Assembly: GCA_021201865.1 (NCBI GenBank) | Contig: JAJQEE010000195.1 | Location: forward strand, 25,705-62,338 | Source: Tannerellaceae bacterium | GTDB lineage: Bacteria > Bacteroidota > Bacteroidia > Bacteroidales > Tannerellaceae | DNA length: 36,634 bases | Direction of reading: 5' to 3' | In this document: positions 26,064 through 35,233 of the stretch, piece after piece | Position numbering within the stretch: position 1 is the stretch's first letter | How the letters are laid out: each line of letters opens with the position of its first letter | Position numbers and translations under genes: made by a program | The notes under the pieces: generated by a model | Database searches by the model: none | Seen by the model: the letters and a program-made list of their open reading frames with translations, nothing else | Told to the model about the DNA's origin: nothing

Positions 26064-28430
26064 TTATTCTGATCTGAGATTTTGAACTGGATTTTCATTT
26101 ACACTATTATATCCGTTCACTCCGATGGTCACAACTATCAATAGAAGAACAGTGATCCCACAGCCGGCAAATAGAAGTAAAGGAAGATCTGTTTTCACTG
26201 AAAATCCTTCCAGCCACTTCGTACTGGCTACATAGGCAACCAATCCACCCAGTACGACAGCCGGCACAGCGATCCAGGCAATTCCTTTGACAAACAACAG
26301 AAGGATTTCCGAGACCGTTCCTCCATTGATCCGGCGAACAGCGATTTCCGATCTGCGACGGTTCATTTCATCTTTCAGGTATCCGATCAATCCAATCAGA
26401 GAGATTAACAGAGTGACGATCCCACCAATCATGACAGCATCTCTGAATAACCGGGAAGGCTCATAAAGATTAACCATACCGGTTTGATAAGTATATACTT
26501 CTATATTTTTATCCGGGAGTACTTCTTCCAGCGTATGGGAGACAATCCGGATATCTTCCGGTAAGAGCTGGTGTAACCGGATGACCAGGATCGGATTATC
26601 CTCGCTCTTTCCATACCACATGGATACGGGACGGGAGCTATTATAGGCCACCGAACTCAAACGGATATCTGAAAATACACCTGCGACTACAGCCAACTGT
26701 TCATCATACATTATCAGCCTCTTTCCAACAATTCCATCGGTCCATCCGGTTAATAAGACCAATCGATCTGCAAAAGAGCGACTCACCAATAGCTGTTTAG
26801 TATCCTGTGAATAAAAAGTAGGATCAAATGGTTGACCTTCCTGTAAAGGTATATCCAATAAAGAGAGAAAATGTTCATCCGTCTTTTCCATATCCGCAGT
26901 ATAGAACAGATTGATATTCTCTCCGGGAAGAGAAACCGTATTCCCACCTGTCCCCCACATCGGCAAAGTAGAGCAGGTGGTGATCCCTTGCACACAGGAA
27001 AGACGTCCCACTTCTTCAATGGCCTTTTGCCGCTCTTCAGGTTCTATTCCCTTTGTATCACAATAGATCAGATTTTCATACGTATAGCCGGAATCATAAT
27101 GAACCATCATCCGGTATTGTTTCCCGATCACTACTAAGAGAGAGACCAGAAACATAGTGGCTATAAACTGTACAAAAAGGGAAGCCAGTTTCCAGGTGCG
27201 CCGTGATTCCTTAAAACTCCGGAATGTAGCAGCTACTGGTATGCGGGCAAATAAAAACGAAGGAATGATTCCGGAAATCAGAAAAACCATCCCACAAATC
27301 ACCGCTATTATTCCAATCGCCTTAGGCGTAAACAGAGCAGCTACCGAGACATTTAATATCTCATAAATCTTCATACGGAATAAAAAAATCAGGAATGTGG
27401 ATAGCAATAACGCAAAGAAAAGATGGATCGCTGTTTCCGTCATCATCAAACTCAGAATATTCTTTCCGGATGCACCGTAGGATTTATAGACTGCCACTTC
27501 TCTGGTCCGGTTGGTCAGTGAAGACAGCACGATTAATATATAATTCATGATCGCAGTGAAGATAAGGGCAAAGGCTAACAATCCCAATAAAAGGGTCATT
27601 CTTTTTGTTTCCGGACTCCTGCTATGTAACTCCGTTAAGGGGACCAGAATAAAATGTACATCCTCTCCTGAACTCAATAATTTGTCCATAGCCATATGCT
27701 GTTCCTGAATCCGGCGAAATGCCGGATATAAACTTTCCGGTTCCACTCCAGGATATAGTTTAATGTATCCCCCATACCGGTCATTTCCATCCCAGTTATC
27801 AGTTCCATCACGCATAAAACGGGATAAAGTAACCATAGATAGGATCACGTCATAATTTAAATGGCTGTTTTCGGGAAGATCCTTAAAAACTCCTCCGATA
27901 GTAAGCTGAATTCCGGGAGAAGAATCTATTTCAAAGATCTTACCCATAGCTTGCTCTACACCTCCCATCTTATGGGCGATCTTTTCCGAGACCAAGACAG
28001 ACATCGGTCTTGAAAGTGCTTCTTTCGCATCTCCGGCCAGGACTGGCAAAGGCAGGACATCAAAGAAATGTTCATCCGCAAAAATAAACTCTCCTTTGTA
28101 GGTATGTTTATCCGGAGTCCTGAAAGTCATATATCCCAGGAAAGTATACCGCGTCGCTTCCTCTATATCCGGAATCCCATTTTTCATACCAGGAATAACA
28201 CCCCCACTGATCCACCACTCTTCCCCTTCTCCCTCACTATCCTTCCACACAGGTATCATCCGGTAGATCCGTTCCTGATCCGGGAAAAAGTTATCATAAG
28301 AGAGCTCAAAGATGACTTTGGAGATCAGGATCAGTCCCATCGCTAACCCAACCCCTAAAGAGAGTATTTTAATTCCATTATTTCTTCCCTTCTTAAACAG
28401 GGAACGGAATGCCATAAGCAGATATTTCAT
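26064..28430 (-). CDS. FtsX/MacB-type ABC transporter permease (permease 1)
   Basis: A 788-residue inner-membrane permease built of two MacB periplasmic core/FtsX units. The first transmembrane segment is about 20-42 (GIKILSLGVGLAMGLILISKVIFEL). Then come a large periplasmic domain, a four-helix group (about 280-435, including LLGLLAFALIFTAIMNYILIVLSSL), a second periplasmic domain, and a final FtsX group (about 670-775, MIGGIVTLLISLIGLIGYLKDEMNRRRSEIAVRRINGG). The conserved EVAVYKSYGASGKNI coupling segment would contact an ATPase. I start at the ATG 28430-28428; a TTG two codons earlier is less likely. It is the last gene of the operon, 32 bp after its paralogue. No ATPase gene is adjacent. 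The gene is intact. Confidence 0.9.
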   Translation of the reverse strand: MKYLLMAFRSLFKKGRNNGIKILSLGVGLAMGLILISKVIFELSYDNFFPDQERIYRMIPVWKDSEGEGEEWWISGGVIPGMKNGIPDIEEATRYTFLGYMTFRTPDKHTYKGEFIFADEHFFDVLPLPVLAGDAKEALSRPMSVLVSEKIAHKMGGVEQAMGKIFEIDSSPGIQLTIGGVFKDLPENSHLNYDVILSMVTLSRFMRDGTDNWDGNDRYGGYIKLYPGVEPESLYPAFRRIQEQHMAMDKLLSSGEDVHFILVPLTELHSRSPETKRMTLLLGLLAFALIFTAIMNYILIVLSSLTNRTREVAVYKSYGASGKNILSLMMTETAIHLFFALLLSTFLIFLFRMKIYEILNVSVAALFTPKAIGIIAVICGMVFLISGIIPSFLFARIPVAATFRSFKESRRTWKLASLFVQFIATMFLVSLLVVIGKQYRMMVHYDSGYTYENLIYCDTKGIEPEERQKAIEEVGRLSCVQGITTCSTLPMWGTGGNTVSLPGENINLFYTADMEKTDEHFLSLLDIPLQEGQPFDPTFYSQDTKQLLVSRSFADRLVLLTGWTDGIVGKRLIMYDEQLAVVAGVFSDIRLSSVAYNSSRPVSMWYGKSEDNPILVIRLHQLLPEDIRIVSHTLEEVLPDKNIEVYTYQTGMVNLYEPSRLFRDAVMIGGIVTLLISLIGLIGYLKDEMNRRRSEIAVRRINGGTVSEILLLFVKGIAWIAVPAVVLGGLVAYVASTKWLEGFSVKTDLPLLLFAGCGITVLLLIVVTIGVNGYNSVNENPVQNLRSE

Positions 28431-28462
28431 AAACAAAACGTTTTAATGTATTGATCCCGCTT

Positions 28463-30831
28463 TTACTCAGACCGAAGATTATGAACGGGATTTTCACTTG
28501 CGTTTTTGTATCCATTCAAACTGATCAATGCTATAATAATCGTCAATACGATGATTCCACAAATCAGAAAAATAAAGAAAGAGAGATGACTTTTCACAGA
28601 GAAACTTTCCAGCCATTTCATTCCTGTTACATAAGCGATAATCCCTCCGAACAAGACAGCCGGAAAGGCAATCCGGAAAATATCCTTTATAAATAATAAC
28701 AGGATATCAGCGGCCGTACCTCCGTTGATCCGGCGAACAGCAATTTCAGACCTCCGGCGGTTCATTTCATCTTTCAGATATCCGATCAGACCAATCAGGG
28801 ATATCAACAGGGTAACAATGCCGCCTATCATAACCGAATCCCGGAACAGCCGAGAGGCCTCATACATATCGACCATCCCCATCTTATAGGAATGAACCTC
28901 AATATCTTTATCTGGAAGTAATCTCTCCAGTACCCGGGACACAGCCATCATATTTTCTGAAGAAAACTCCTGTAGTTTAACGACTAAATATAAATTATTG
29001 GGGCTTTTTCCATAAAATATAGCAGTCGGACGTTTATCTTCGTGTGCAATAGAACCCAAACGTATATCCGGAAAAACGCCACAGACGGTTACCGTTCCAT
29101 GTTCACTGATATCCAGACTTTTTCCTACGATCCCATCACTCCAGCCGGCAGTTAATGAAACTTTCTCTGCAAATGTCCGGCTTACAAGTGCCTGTTGATT
29201 ATCTTCCGAATAAAAGGTAGGATCAAAGCCTCTCCCTTCTATGACCGGAATATCCAGTAAAGAAAAATAGTTCTCATCTGCATAGTACATGTCTGCCATG
29301 TTAAATAACTCCCTATCCTCCCCGGGCAAGGAAACGTTATTGCCGGAGAACCCATCCATGGGTAAGGTGGAAGCTGTGGCTATACTTTCCACAAAAGAAA
29401 GACGTCTCAGTTCATCAAGTGCTTTTTGCCTTTCTTCAGGTTGAATTCCACTTGTGCTACAGTAAATAACCTTCTCATAGGTATATCCGGGATCATCATT
29501 GATCATCAATCTGTACTGTTTCCAAATGATCACAAGCAAAGAGACCAGAAACATCGTTGCAATAAACTGAATAAACAGAGAGGCTAATTTCCAGTTCCGG
29601 CGTGACTCTTTAAAATTCCGGAACGCTGAAGCCACAGGAATCCGGGCATACAACATAGAAGGCACGACTCCTGAAACCAGAAAAACAATCAGACAGATAC
29701 CGGTTATAATAACGATCGTAGAGCCTGAAAATAACGCATCAACGGTCACATTCAGAATCTCATATACTTTAGAACGGAACAAAAAGATCAGAAAAACAGA
29801 CAAGAGCAAAGCAAAAAATAGATGGAGAGCTGTTTCTGTCATCATAAGATCCATAATATTCTTACCGGAAGCGCCATAAGATTTATAGACAGCCATCTCT
29901 TTCGTCCGGGTGACAAGAGAGGACAATACGATCAGAATATAATTCATGATCGCAGTAAAGATCAGCGCAAAGGCCAATAGGCCCAATAAAAGAGCCATCC
30001 TTCTGGTTTCAAGATCTTTGCTATGGATATCGGTTAAAGGAACTAATGTATAATGTACATCCACACCTGCTTTTTTCAACTCTTCCATTGGCATGTTTCG
30101 TTCCTGCATCTGCCGGAAAGCAGGATATAAACTTTCCGGTTCAACTCCCGGATATAGCTTCACAAACCCGGTATAGCGATCATTCCCTACCCAGTTTTCT
30201 GTACCGTCATGTGAAAAGCGGCCTATGGAGACCATAGATACCATGACATCATAATTCAGATGCGTATTCTCCGGAAGATCTTTAAAAACACCTCCTATAG
30301 TGATCGGTCGCCCGGGAGCTGGATCTATTTCAAAGACTTTTCCAATAGCGTTTTCAATCCCTCCCATATTCTTTGCGATCTTTTCAGATACCATGGCATA
30401 CATCGGTCTGGAAAGTACCTCTTTCACATCACCTGCCAGAACAGGTAAGGGTAAAACATCAAAAAACAGGTATCTGCAAATATAAAGCGTCCCTTATATT
30501 TATTTTTATCCGGAGTTTTAAAAACCATATCTCCAAAACTTGTATAACGGGTCGCAATTTCTACTTCCGGGATCTCACGCTTCATTCCCGGAGCGACACC
30601 ACCACTCAGATTCCAATACTCACCCTCACTACCATCTCCCATCGTGTAGTTACTCATTACCCGGTAGATCCGCTCCTTATCCGGGAAGAAATCATCATAG
30701 GTAAATTCAAAGATCACTTTGGAGATCAGAATTAGGCCCATCGCCAGTCCCACACCAAGAGATAATATTTTAATCCCGTTACTTCTTCCTTTTTTAAACA
30801 GGGACCGGAAAGCCATTACTATATTTTTCAT
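28463..30831 (-). CDS. FtsX/MacB-type ABC transporter permease (permease 2, apparent frameshift)
   Basis: A paralogue of the next gene, expected length about 789 residues. The N-terminal part (MKNIVMAFRSLFKKGRSNGIKILSLGVG ...) and the remainder (VKEVLSRPMYAMVSEKIAKNMGG ...) are in different frames, joined at a run of six A (30461-30466, + strand). Seven A would give ADTCFFDVLPLPVLAGDVKEVLSRP, matching FADEHFFDVLPLPVLAGDAKEALSRP in permease 1. The domain plan equals that of permease 1, with the EMAVYKSYGASGKNI coupling segment and a nearly identical C-terminal FtsX group (GGIVTLLISLIGLIGYLKDE). The ATG at 30831 is chosen over a TTG at 30843. It lies 54 bp after the HlyD gene. Confidence 0.88.
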
Positions 30832-30885
30832 ATCAAAGTACAACTTTTAGATTAAGAAGCTAAAAGAAAGCAGACTATTATTTTA

Positions 30886-32137
30886 TTACTGAAGCACCAG
30901 AATCTCATTGTCCTTGTAGCTTTCATAGCTGGAGACGATTACTCTTTCTCCGGGTTGCAGACCTTCCAACACTTCGTAATACTGGGGATTCTGACGTCCG
31001 ATACGGATCTTTCGTCTATAGGCTTTTTTACCATCTGCGTCCAGTACGAAAATCCAGCTTCCACCTGTACTCTGGAAGAATGTTCCTTTCGGGATCATAA
31101 TGCTTTCCGTAGGTTGCCCTAACTGAAGATTGATATAGTAGGTCTGTCCGCTACGAATATTATCCGGTCTTTCTCCCGTAAAGACAAACTCTGTACGGAA
31201 TTTACTTTCCCGGACTTCCGGAAATACTTTCCCGGACTTCCAGATCAAAACTGGTTCCCTGACGATCAAACGTGGCTTTCAAACCGGGTCTGACCCGGTC
31301 AATATAATGTTCATCAATAAAGGCTTCTACTTTATAGTCTGAGAGGTCATTGATCTGTCCGATCTTTTGTCCGGGAGATACATTCTGCCCCAGAACTACA
31401 TCCAGCAAGCCTAATTCTCCATCAATCTGTGAACGTACATTCAGGTTCTCTTTCCGCTGACGAACCAATAACGCATTCCTATACATATTGTCTAAACTTT
31501 CCTGCATACTGTTTATCTGGATGGAGCGGAAAATGGAATCCTGATTAAGCCTTTCAATAATCAGTTCATACTTTTGTGTAGCTAATTCGAAATCTTCTTT
31601 AGCCACCAGATATTCTTCTTTAGAGATCAGGTTTTCCTGATACAATTTCTCATTTTGCTCAAACGCTCGGCGTTTACGGGCTATGTCATGATTCAAAGTT
31701 AGTTTTTCGTTCATATTGTTTAAACGATCCTGCTCCATAGTAACCTGGGTGTTACGCAAATGATTCTGTTTTTCAGCAATATCAGCTTCAGCAGTCAGAA
31801 TCTGCAGGTCGAGACTGGAGTTAGACAATTGGATAATAACATCTCCCTTCTTTACCTGAGCACCCTCCTCCACTACTTTTTCCTGAACGATCCCTCCTTC
31901 TTCGGGGCTTAACTGGATCACTGTGATAGGCTGCACCTGGCCGTCCTGGCGAATGAAATCATTGAACTGTGATTGGATGACATTTCCGATACTAATCCCC
32001 CGGGAATCTACTTTCAGTGTAGAGGCATGGTTCCCAAAGATGATCCATCCTACCAGCACTACAAATAAGGTACCTCCTGCAATATAAGGGATATGCTTTT
32101 TCTGAATGCCTTTCTTCTTTTCTAACTTGATATCCAT
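30886..32137 (-). CDS. HlyD/RND-type periplasmic adaptor protein (apparent frameshift)
   Basis: A membrane-fusion protein of about 416 residues linking the inner-membrane permeases to TolC. It has an N-terminal transmembrane anchor (about 15-34, HIPYIAGGTLFVVLVGWIIF), a lipoyl-like domain (EGGIVQEKVVEEGAQVKKGDVIIQL, about 79-103), and a long alpha-hairpin/coiled coil (about 108-225). The second lipoyl half follows (IDGELGLLDVVLGQNVSPGQKIGQI), then the beta-barrel and a C-terminal domain ending GERVIVSSYESYKDNEILVLQ. The frame is lost at CCC 31231-31233 (+ strand). Two C would give FDLEVRKVFPEVRESKFRTEF in one frame; as written, the first part ends in SISGSPGK. The site is within a 17-bp direct repeat. 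It starts 11 bp after the TolC stop. Confidence 0.88.
31203..31241. repeat. 17-bp direct repeat at the HlyD frameshift
   Basis: TACTTTCCCGGACTTCC occurs at 31203-31219 and again at 31225-31241, offset by 22 bp. In the first copy the CCC keeps the reading frame. In the second copy the third C breaks it. The extra C makes the copies identical, as expected from slippage, gene conversion or an alignment error between repeats. Confidence 0.85.
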
Positions 32138-32148
32138 GGCTATATTTT

Positions 32149-33510
32149 TTAATTATTTTCTACTAATGGGATTCCTTTGTAATAATTGACCATCTTATCC
32201 CGCTGGATATAGTTCAATTTTTTCTGTAATAAAGTTGCTTTTGAGTTCAACAACGTATTTGCATTTGTCTGCACATCCAACGAACTTGCCAGACCTTCCT
32301 CAAATTTCCGAACCATCACCTGGTAAGCGACATGATCCGCATTTACTTTCCGCTCCATCTGAATGATCTCTTTCACAAATCCTTCCCGGTCCAATACACT
32401 TTGCTCAATTAGGGTTTGCAGATTACGGAGTGTTTCTGTTTGTTGTTCCGCATAGATCCGGGCACTGTTCCGTGCCTTTCTGATGTTTGTCATATGAGTA
32501 AACCCATTAAAGATAGGAAAACTGATACTGAATGTAACGTATTCTCCCACTTTATCTTTAAATTGTCTATGGAAACCATCCTGACGGATCAATATACCTT
32601 CGTTGTCAAACGCCTGATAGTTTAACCGTCTGTAATAATTGGTACTGATCCCTACATTCATTGCAATTTCCGGAAACAAAAATCCTTTCATTTTTCTTAC
32701 TTCTAATTGTTTGGATTTCAGGTTATAGGCCACCTCCCTGGCTGTCGGATTATGTTCCTTTGCAAAATCATAAATCCATTCCACATTCTCTGCCGGAGCG
32801 ATGTAACTATTCGCCAGAATCAAGGTATCCACCTGGAGATCTTCGTCATAAGGAAAATTCATATACTGTTTTAACTGTAATAAAGCCGTATTATAGAGAT
32901 TTTCCTGATTGGTCAATATATAATCATCCTCTGCAACCTGTGCTTCAATCTGTGCTACGTCCGCATAACTCTTCATACCCAATTCCTCCATGCGACGGTT
33001 TTTATAGAGATTGGCATTACTTTCCTGCAATTTTTCCGCCGCAAAATGGACCGTTCCTTTATAATAAAGTACATTCATGAAAGCTTCCATGACCTTCACA
33101 GCCAGATCATCTTTTTGAACCTGTTCAGATGACTTTCCTAACGAAACATTTACTTTAGCCTGTTGCCAGGTATTGATATAATATCCGCCTTTAAAAAGAG
33201 GAATTTTTCCGTTTAATTCATAATAATTCCGGAAAGTTGTTTCATTTTCATAGGTATTGTCATCACCAATATTCCGGCCGAAACCATATTGGGCAGAAGA
33301 ATAAGCACCAATATTGGGCAATACACTCCCTACAGAGGACAGCAGATCAGCTTTATAGGAATCTGTTTCATATTGTTTTTGCTTCACAAGCGGGCTATTT
33401 TCGACCGCATACTGCATACAATCATTTAGGGTCCAGCTTTTTTCCTGCGCCAAACCGGCAGTTGTCAGACTGATTAATAGGGTGGAGGTTATTATTAATT
33501 TTTTCATCAT
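32149..33510 (-). CDS. TolC-family outer-membrane efflux protein
   Basis: A 453-residue outer-membrane channel, first gene of the exporter operon. The signal peptide (about 1-21, ending TAGLAQ) is followed by two outer-membrane efflux (OEP) repeats. The first begins WTLNDCMQYAVENSPLVKQKQYE; the second begins near NPTAREVAYNLKSKQLEVRKMKGFLFPEIAMNVG. Long amphipathic helices carry the typical KAKVNVSLGKSSEQVQ-like and YQVMVRKFEEGLASSLDVQTNANTLL segments. The start is one of two adjacent ATGs (33510 or 33507). A sigma-54 promoter ends about 25 bp upstream. It would dock with the HlyD adaptor to span the envelope. The gene is intact. Confidence 0.94.
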   Translation of the reverse strand: MMKKLIITSTLLISLTTAGLAQEKSWTLNDCMQYAVENSPLVKQKQYETDSYKADLLSSVGSVLPNIGAYSSAQYGFGRNIGDDNTYENETTFRNYYELNGKIPLFKGGYYINTWQQAKVNVSLGKSSEQVQKDDLAVKVMEAFMNVLYYKGTVHFAAEKLQESNANLYKNRRMEELGMKSYADVAQIEAQVAEDDYILTNQENLYNTALLQLKQYMNFPYDEDLQVDTLILANSYIAPAENVEWIYDFAKEHNPTAREVAYNLKSKQLEVRKMKGFLFPEIAMNVGISTNYYRRLNYQAFDNEGILIRQDGFHRQFKDKVGEYVTFSISFPIFNGFTHMTNIRKARNSARIYAEQQTETLRNLQTLIEQSVLDREGFVKEIIQMERKVNADHVAYQVMVRKFEEGLASSLDVQTNANTLLNSKATLLQKKLNYIQRDKMVNYYKGIPLVENN

Positions 33511-33535
33511 ACTATTTTTTTCTACTTATAGAAAA

Positions 33536-33550
33536 GCAAACAGTGTGCCA
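33536..33550 (-). promoter_or_regulatory. Sigma-54 promoter of the exporter operon
   Basis: On the - strand the sequence reads TGGCAC, five bases, TTGC, an exact -24/-12 sigma-54 promoter. The expected start near 33525 gives a leader of about 15 nt before the tolC ATG. The gene divergent to the operon encodes a sigma-54-dependent activator, which supports function. Confidence 0.85.
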
Positions 33551-33605
33551 AAACCAGTAATACACAGACAATCAACCAATTATACTAAATTGAGATCTTT
33601 GAATG

Positions 33606-33644
33606 TGTAAAGAAATTAGACAAAGCTGTAAAAGAATTAGACAA
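33606..33644. promoter_or_regulatory. Tandem activator-binding repeats upstream of the sigma-54 promoter
   Basis: TGTAAAGAAATTAGACAA (33606-33623) and TGTAAAAGAATTAGACAA (33627-33644) differ at two positions and lie exactly 21 bp apart, two helical turns. Each has a partial dyad TGT-N11-ACA. The second overlaps a GAATT/AATTC inverted repeat (33634-33648). They are centred about 90 and 110 bp upstream of the predicted sigma-54 start, the usual place for enhancer sites. A lone AGACAA at 33566-33571 may be a half-site. The rest of the 364-bp divergent region (33511-33874) has no visible gene. Confidence 0.7.
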
Positions 33645-33816
33645 TTCTTTTTATAAAAAAGAGACACCCCTATTCATATTTTAAAAGTGTTCTGCCTGAA
33701 AGCATTTTTTGAAATCCCTTTTTGACAAAGAGTCCGGAAATTATGAATAAATCGTAACTTTATGTAAAAATACCGTCCGGCATTCATTAAAAAATATCCT
33801 GTAACGATCGATAATT

Positions 33817-33836
33817 GATAAATGTGTTTATCTTTG
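33817..33836 (+). promoter_or_regulatory. Promoter of the response-regulator gene with overlapping palindrome
   Basis: TATCTTTG (33829-33836) matches the TAnnTTTG -7 element, with a leader of about 30 nt before the ATG at 33875. A perfect 6-bp inverted repeat with 4-nt spacer (GATAAA TGTG TTTATC, 33817-33832) overlaps its left half and could be an operator. No clear -33 element is present. Confidence 0.5.
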
Positions 33837-33874
33837 GTGTACTAATTAAGAGAAAAGATAGAGTAAGTTAACCT

Positions 33875-35227
33875 ATGGCTAAAACAGGAACTATTTTAGT
33901 AGTTGATGATAATAAAGGTATTCTGACCGCTGTACGCATGTTGTTAGAACCCCGTTTTGAGAAAGTAATCACACTTTCTAACCCGAATCAGATCATCAGT
34001 ACGTTACGGGAAAACTCCGTTGACCTGGTGCTGCTGGATATGAACTTTTCCGCAGGTATCAATACCGGCAATGAGGGGTTGTTCTGGCTTTCGGAAATCA
34101 AGAAAACAGATCCGGCTATTCAGGTTATCCTGTTTACTGCATATGCAGATATTAATCTGGCTGTACGAGGGATGAAAGAGGGTGCTGCTGACTTTATTGT
34201 GAAACCCTGGGACAATATCAAACTATTAGAGACACTGGAAAAAGCTTACCAACTAAGAACCGCTTCCCAAAAAGGGGGTGCACGAAGCGAGGCTAAAAAG
34301 GTAATCTCCCAGGAAAGTGGGATGTTCTGGGGAGAAAGCCGTGCCATGCAACAACTCCGGTCACTGATTGAAAAGGTAGCGGTCACAGATGCCAATATGC
34401 TGATCACCGGAGAAAATGGAACCGGTAAAGAGATGCTGGCACGGGAAATCCATTTCCTGTCCAACCGGAAGAAACAGGATCTGGTCACGGTGGATATGGG
34501 AGCTATTACGGAAACACTCTTTGAAAGCGAACTATTCGGACATGTGAAGGGAGCTTTTACAGATGCCCGGGCAGACCGTCCCGGTAAATTTGAAGCAGCA
34601 GATAACGGAACCCTTTTCCTGGACGAAATAGGGAATCTTCCCTACCATTTACAGGCGAAATTGTTAACAGTCTTGCAAAGAAGAAATATTGTGCGGGTAG
34701 GTAGTAATACACCTATTCCGGTTAACATACGCCTGATTTGCGCGACAAACCGGGATTTGCAGGAGATGGTCACCAAAGAGCAGTTCCGGGAGGATCTTTT
34801 ATACCGTATTAATACGATCCATATAGAGATCCCTCCTTTGCGGGAACGCCCGGAGGATATTATTCCCCTGACGGAGATATTCCTATCCAAATATGGTAAG
34901 TTATATGGAAAACCATCCCTGAAACTCAGTAAACAGGCAAAAGAAAAGCTCAAGGCTCAATCGTGGTATGGAAACATACGGGAGCTGCAGCATACGGTAG
35001 AAAAAGCGGTGATTATTTGTGATAATTCAACCTTGGAGGAAACCGACTTTGTACTTCCCCGCAAGAAAGGATCTTTGCAAAAAGAGGTGACTACCCTGGA
35101 AGAAATGGAATATAATATGATCAAAAGCGCAATGGATAAGCACAATGGCAATCTTTCTCTGGTAGCCAACCAGTTAGGTATTTCCAGACAGACATTATAT
35201 AATAAGATCAAGCGATACGAACTCTAA
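33875..35227 (+). CDS. Sigma-54-dependent response regulator (NtrC family)
   Basis: A 450-residue activator in three parts. The receiver domain spans 1-125: acidic pocket Asp11/Asp12, phosphoacceptor Asp55 in LVLLDMNF, Thr88, Lys110 in VKPWD. The AAA+ sigma-54 interaction domain spans about 150-385: Walker A GENGTGKE 179-186, sigma-54-contact loop GAFTDA 226-231 in place of the common GAFTGA, Walker B LFLDEI 247-252. A Fis-type helix-turn-helix lies at about 410-448 (NLSLVANQLGISRQTLYNKIKRY). When phosphorylated by the downstream kinase it should open sigma-54 complexes. The likely target is the divergent exporter operon, which has an exact sigma-54 promoter. The gene is intact. Confidence 0.96.
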   Translation: MAKTGTILVVDDNKGILTAVRMLLEPRFEKVITLSNPNQIISTLRENSVDLVLLDMNFSAGINTGNEGLFWLSEIKKTDPAIQVILFTAYADINLAVRGMKEGAADFIVKPWDNIKLLETLEKAYQLRTASQKGGARSEAKKVISQESGMFWGESRAMQQLRSLIEKVAVTDANMLITGENGTGKEMLAREIHFLSNRKKQDLVTVDMGAITETLFESELFGHVKGAFTDARADRPGKFEAADNGTLFLDEIGNLPYHLQAKLLTVLQRRNIVRVGSNTPIPVNIRLICATNRDLQEMVTKEQFREDLLYRINTIHIEIPPLRERPEDIIPLTEIFLSKYGKLYGKPSLKLSKQAKEKLKAQSWYGNIRELQHTVEKAVIICDNSTLEETDFVLPRKKGSLQKEVTTLEEMEYNMIKSAMDKHNGNLSLVANQLGISRQTLYNKIKRYEL

Positions 35228-35233
35228 CGGAGC

